8,528 nt of DNA, taken from the NCBI GenBank assembly GCA_044425815.1, contig JAWXVA010000101.1, positions 1 to 8,528 of the forward strand, read 5' to 3'. This stretch comes from CAUPWF01 sp044425815. Its GTDB lineage: Bacteria; Bacillota; Clostridia; Lachnospirales; Lachnospiraceae. Shown here one piece after another: positions 5,367-8,528 of this stretch. A program made the position numbers and the translations under genes. Below the pieces are notes generated by a model. It had not been told where the DNA came from. It ran no database searches and saw only the letters and a list, made by a program, of their open reading frames with translations. Position 1 is the stretch's first letter, and each line of letters starts with the position of its first letter.

Positions 5367-7040
5367 TTAGTTAGCTTTTTCTAACTTTATATACCACTCC
5401 TCATAATCCACATCATATTTATACCATGTGTTTCCGAAAGTAACGTTCTTTGGTATACTAACTCGGTCTTCTCTGACAAATAACATTTGGTTCAAAGTGA
5501 ATAGCGGAATTTTGTACACCAATTCTTGCTCTAGTTCTTGCAAGCCTATCAACGTTTCATTAATTTCATCTTTATCTACTTGCACACTTAACGTATTCAC
5601 AAGAGACTCGAATTCTGTTATCCCTCCAAAAATAGCTGATAAGTTCGGATTACTAGATGCATACTCTGCATACCACTCATTTACACTAAACGCCGACAAT
5701 CCTTTGAGCATCATATCATATTCTCTAAGTTCATACAGCTCACTTGTATCTGTTGATTGTGCAACTTCCACTTCGAATCCAACTGCTTCCAAATCTTCCT
5801 CAACACTTTCCAAGAAATATTTCGTTACAGAATCTGTATAATAATATAATATCCGCAAAGGTCTACTCGTATCATAACTTGATGCCTCTAATAATTCTTT
5901 TGCTTTTTCAGGGTCATAGTTTATCTCAACGCCATTATAACTTTCACTACTATCAAGCACTCCCGAATCAATTACTTCTCCCGAATCAAAATATATATCT
6001 CGCAAAATCCCTTCTCGATCAATCGCATACATAATCGCCTGTCGTACATTAACATCTTGCATAACTTCATTTTGATTCCCATCAGCTCCACACATGTTGA
6101 ACACAAAGTATCGATAGAAAAGTATATCAATCTCATACCCCTCCATTCCACGCATCGAACGATAATTAATAATCTCTGTTGTGTTATTTGTCGAGTAGTA
6201 ATCTAAATCCGCATTCTTGTAATCAATGTATAACATCACCTCATCAATATTAGGCTCTTCTCCCGAATACGCCTCATTTTTCACCAACAGAATTGACTCA
6301 TAGGATATAGTCTCTCCTATTTTATACATCCCACTTACAACTGGGTCTGCCCAATAAGTGTTCAAGTATAGCGTAGGCCAATCTTCCTCACCCAATACAT
6401 GTTCTGGCAAAATAACGAATTGCGCAAGTGTCTGCTCCATCGCTGGGTATTCAACACTCATATGGATACGAATTGTATTTCCATCCACTTCAAGTCCGCT
6501 AACATGATCGGTCTCACCGTTTACATAATCTGCTGCTCCCTCTATATTCGAAAATGCCGACACATACATTCCATTTGCATCGTCTGCTACTAATACCGCT
6601 TCAATACTGAACACCACATCATCTACAGTTAATGGTTCATAATCAGACCAAACCACATCATCTTTCATTGTGATTTCATATACCAGTCCATCTTCCAGTA
6701 CCGAATAGGATTCCGCCAAATCCATTTCAACACTTTCAAAGCTACTATCCGCTAGAAATAGATTTCGAAACATTAACCCCGTATGAAATTGGACATTTTT
6801 CCAAGGAGACACAATTCTATCTTCATCATTCCATTCCGCTACATAAGGTAAGTTCAATACATTTCCATCAATCGGCTCTTTTCCCCACGGAAGCAAATCC
6901 ATTTCCCATACAGCTATAAATGCAGCCACAACAAGCGCAACTACAATAGCTGTAATTCTAAAACGTCTTATTTGCAACTTCTCCATTATGCCGCCATGTA
7001 TTCTATCAAGAGTACTCGTAGAATCTTTACTATTTCTCAT
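5367..7040 (-). CDS. Membrane-anchored family 5 solute-binding protein
   Basis: A 557-aa protein of the SBP_bac_5 family (peptide/nickel/oligosaccharide binding). The N-terminus is cytoplasmic and basic (LQIRRFR), followed by one hydrophobic segment at about residues 28-45. No Cys follows, so it is a signal-anchor protein rather than a lipoprotein. The extracellular part shows the family pattern: a region near 110-145 with YEITMKDDVVWSDYEPLTVDDVVFS, then DVNVRQAIMYAIDREGI (about 330-347) and NYDPEKAKELLEAS. The start at 7040 is supported by GGAGG about 10 nt upstream inside the preceding gene, whose end it overlaps by 11 nt. No ABC permease or ATPase is visible on either side. Together with the coupling to a diguanylate cyclase, this suggests a sensory rather than transport role; that is inference. 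The ligand is unknown. Confidence 0.85.
   Translation of the reverse strand: MRNSKDSTSTLDRIHGGIMEKLQIRRFRITAIVVALVVAAFIAVWEMDLLPWGKEPIDGNVLNLPYVAEWNDEDRIVSPWKNVQFHTGLMFRNLFLADSSFESVEMDLAESYSVLEDGLVYEITMKDDVVWSDYEPLTVDDVVFSIEAVLVADDANGMYVSAFSNIEGAADYVNGETDHVSGLEVDGNTIRIHMSVEYPAMEQTLAQFVILPEHVLGEEDWPTLYLNTYWADPVVSGMYKIGETISYESILLVKNEAYSGEEPNIDEVMLYIDYKNADLDYYSTNNTTEIINYRSMRGMEGYEIDILFYRYFVFNMCGADGNQNEVMQDVNVRQAIMYAIDREGILRDIYFDSGEVIDSGVLDSSESYNGVEINYDPEKAKELLEASSYDTSRPLRILYYYTDSVTKYFLESVEEDLEAVGFEVEVAQSTDTSELYELREYDMMLKGLSAFSVNEWYAEYASSNPNLSAIFGGITEFESLVNTLSVQVDKDEINETLIGLQELEQELVYKIPLFTLNQMLFVREDRVSIPKNVTFGNTWYKYDVDYEEWYIKLEKAN
5369..5386. promoter_or_regulatory. Upstream auxiliary palindrome, copy 4 of TTAG-N6-CTAA
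   Basis: AGTTAGCTTTTTCTAACT has the same 6-bp outer arms (AGTTAG/CTAACT) and 6-bp spacing as the DUF3793 operator. It overlaps the last codons of the solute-binding protein gene (Leu-Glu-Lys-Ala-Asn) and ends 17 bp before the feoA -35 box. It may be a second repressor site for the feoA promoter, but because it is inside coding sequence a chance match cannot be excluded. Confidence 0.45.
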
Positions 7041-8178
7041 CTAAGCTTCCTCCATCACCCTTTGTATTCTTATCATGCCCTAATGCTAACGCTTTGTCTT
7101 TTTCATATTCAAGCGCTCGCTTCTTCGCTTTCATTTCCACTTTATTTTCATACATCGCTTCATCCGCCGCATTAAATAAATCCTGCATAGTAAGTGTATC
7201 TTTTTCTTTCGGAAATACAGCATATCCAGCAGCATACGATATCTGGAATTTCTTTTCATTTGCATTAAAGCCTTCGATCAAATAATTGACCTCTTCCAAA
7301 TATAGCTTCGCTTCCATCTCGTCGGCAGATTGATAATACACCATAAACTCATCTCCGCCATATCTACCCACGAAAATCTTATAATTGTGAATCTCCGATG
7401 CTTTACTCAAAATCGAAGCAAAACTGCTAATTAACTCATCACCCACTTGATGTCCTAATCTATCATTTGTAATCTTCAAATCATTCAAGTCCATAATAAT
7501 CATAATTCTAGCTTTGTGATTCGCTGGTGTATTTGTGTCTTTTAACATCTCTTGGCACTTGGATCTATTATACAACCCAGTCGATACATCAATAAACATT
7601 CTCTCAGTCAGCTCTTTTGCATGCTTAAACGCCAAAAATGTACTATATAAATGTCTAAATATAATAATAGAAATCATACCGATCAATATCATCAGAAATA
7701 TCTGGACTCCGATAATCTTCGATGATACTTCCGTGAATTTCTCAGTGGTAATAATTGTCAATTCTGTTGTGGTATTATAATGTCTTTCACTCGCAAATAA
7801 CAATTTTTCAATATCTTCGCCATTTCGCACATTATCTATTTCCTCATGAATAGCATTCCAGTCTTCCTTCATATCCGCAACTAGTTCATCAATTTCTTCT
7901 ACTTTTCGAAATATAGTTTCCTCATAAATATCTGAAGGTTCTAATTCATCAATAATATTGTTCAAATGATAAACTAATTCTTCATTTGGCGTACCATTCA
8001 ACTCAAGTTTCACAACACGCTGTGTACTAGAATTAAGATATTCAATATAGTTTAACCCTTCAGCATACATATTCGCTTCCGCTATCGCATCAGCAAATTG
8101 ATACCAGCCCAAATATAAAATAACCATCAATATCGCTAATGCAAACCACGTATAACTTTGCTTCACTTTTTCTTGCAT
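7030..8178 (-). CDS. Membrane-anchored diguanylate cyclase (GGDEF)
   Basis: A 382-aa protein with TM1 at about residues 10-28, an extracellular, largely helical and acidic sensor domain at about 29-153 with no family I recognise, TM2 at about 155-174, a short helical linker and a GGDEF domain (about 195-350). Active-site features are intact: DVSTGLYNR (197-205), metal-binding Asp230 in IMDLNDLK, NDRLGHQVGDE (238-248) and RYGGDEF (272-278). The product-inhibition I-site (RxxD five residues before GGDEF) is absent; NYKI is in its place. A Lys-rich tail of about 30 residues follows the domain. It should make c-di-GMP in response to an extracellular cue. It starts at 8178 with AAGGGG about 8 nt upstream and is coupled to the downstream binding protein by an 11-nt overlap, which makes that protein its probable partner. 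Confidence 0.92.
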   Translation of the reverse strand: MQEKVKQSYTWFALAILMVILYLGWYQFADAIAEANMYAEGLNYIEYLNSSTQRVVKLELNGTPNEELVYHLNNIIDELEPSDIYEETIFRKVEEIDELVADMKEDWNAIHEEIDNVRNGEDIEKLLFASERHYNTTTELTIITTEKFTEVSSKIIGVQIFLMILIGMISIIIFRHLYSTFLAFKHAKELTERMFIDVSTGLYNRSKCQEMLKDTNTPANHKARIMIIMDLNDLKITNDRLGHQVGDELISSFASILSKASEIHNYKIFVGRYGGDEFMVYYQSADEMEAKLYLEEVNYLIEGFNANEKKFQISYAAGYAVFPKEKDTLTMQDLFNAADEAMYENKVEMKAKKRALEYEKDKALALGHDKNTKGDGGSLDEK

Positions 8179-8290
8179 CTTTTCGTCCCCTTACTCTTTA
8201 TCTTCGGTCTATCTTCCTACACAAATACCGCCTAATTCTATTTTCATATTTCTTGAATTTTCGCTTGTATTTCTGTTTCAACTACCTCAA

Positions 8291-8319
8291 ATTTTACCAT
8301 ATTAGTTCTGTTTTTTCAA
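8291..8319 (-). promoter_or_regulatory. Promoter of the GGDEF-binding protein operon
   Basis: On the minus strand TTGAAA (8319-8314), a 17-nt spacer and TAAAAT (8296-8291) match consensus at five of six bases each. The expected start is near 8284, giving a leader of about 105 nt in which I recognise no riboswitch. The promoter starts only 17 bp after the transposase stop, so it lies within or beside the end of an insertion sequence. Confidence 0.65.
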
Positions 8320-8335
8320 ACGAAAGTATATTTAA

Positions 8336-8527
8336 TTAAGCTGCTTGATTGTCGAGATTTCCTTCGAATTTCTTAATCGCTCCACTTAAAAATCTATCAT
8401 ATTTATTCATATTTCGTCCGATAGCATAAAGCAAAAATTCTTTATATACTTTTTCTGATGACCTAAAATTAAATCTCCGGAAATTTTCATTTTCTTTTAT
8501 ATCTCCGAAATGTCCCTCTGTTTGTAT
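8336..8527 (-). CDS. IS1182-like transposase, C-terminal end (partial)
   Basis: The last 63 codons of a gene that enters from beyond the right window edge and stops at TAA 8336-8338. The peptide starts IQTEGHFGDIKENENFRRF and continues SSEKVYKEFLLYAIGRNMNKYDRFL. The E-GHFGDIKEN-FRRF block is the conserved segment that in IS1182-family DDE transposases carries the last catalytic Glu region, and the YKEFLLYAIGRN helix follows it. The rest of the element, and its terminal repeat, cannot be judged from here. It could be a complete insertion sequence or a remnant. Confidence 0.8.
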   Translation of the reverse strand: MQTEGHFGDIKENENFRRFNFRSSEKVYKEFLLYAIGRNMNKYDRFLSGAIKKFEGNLDNQAA

Positions 8528-8528
8528 C

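Overview
The window looks like chromosome of an AT-rich, low-GC Gram-positive anaerobe of the class Clostridia, most likely Lachnospiraceae or a close relative. This is inferred from strong AGGAGG-type ribosome binding sites, canonical sigma-A promoters, a DUF3793 protein, a FeoB-associated Cys-rich mini-protein and a QueL-like radical SAM enzyme. I could not test the taxonomic assignment by a search.

Layout from left to right. (1) 78-278 (+): a decayed C-terminal remnant resembling the DUF5758 domain. It ends in a 34-bp perfect palindrome that also terminates the opposing operon. (2) 1708-286 (-): a two-gene, translationally coupled queuosine-salvage operon, with a QueL-like radical SAM enzyme followed by a YhhQ/VUT-family 7-deazapurine transporter. 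Its upstream region carries a direct repeat that looks like an operator. (3) 1880-2506 (+): a DUF3793 gene with a clear promoter and a palindrome at its start site. (4) 5352-2612 (-): a ferrous-iron uptake locus, feoA, feoB and a 58-aa FeoB-associated Cys-rich membrane protein. (5) 8319-5367 (-): a two-gene operon in which a membrane-anchored diguanylate cyclase overlaps an orphan, membrane-anchored family-5 solute-binding protein. (6) 8336-8527 (-): the C-terminal end of an IS1182-like transposase, cut by the window edge.

Two observations stand out. First, the palindrome TTAG-N6-CTAA occurs four times by eye in this window. All four copies lie at the DUF3793 promoter, the feoA promoter, just upstream of the feoA promoter, and between feoA and feoB. 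This points to one metal-responsive repressor (DtxR/MntR-like by half-site appearance) controlling both Feo and the function-unknown DUF3793 protein. Second, the GGDEF protein and the tethered peptide-type binding protein are coupled by an 11-nt overlap, and there is no ABC permease or ATPase nearby. This suggests the binding protein is a ligand sensor feeding a c-di-GMP signal rather than part of a transporter.

Intergenic stretches are all shorter than 300 bases. They are mostly accounted for by promoters, operators and hairpin terminators. I saw no tRNA, rRNA, CRISPR array or recognisable riboswitch.
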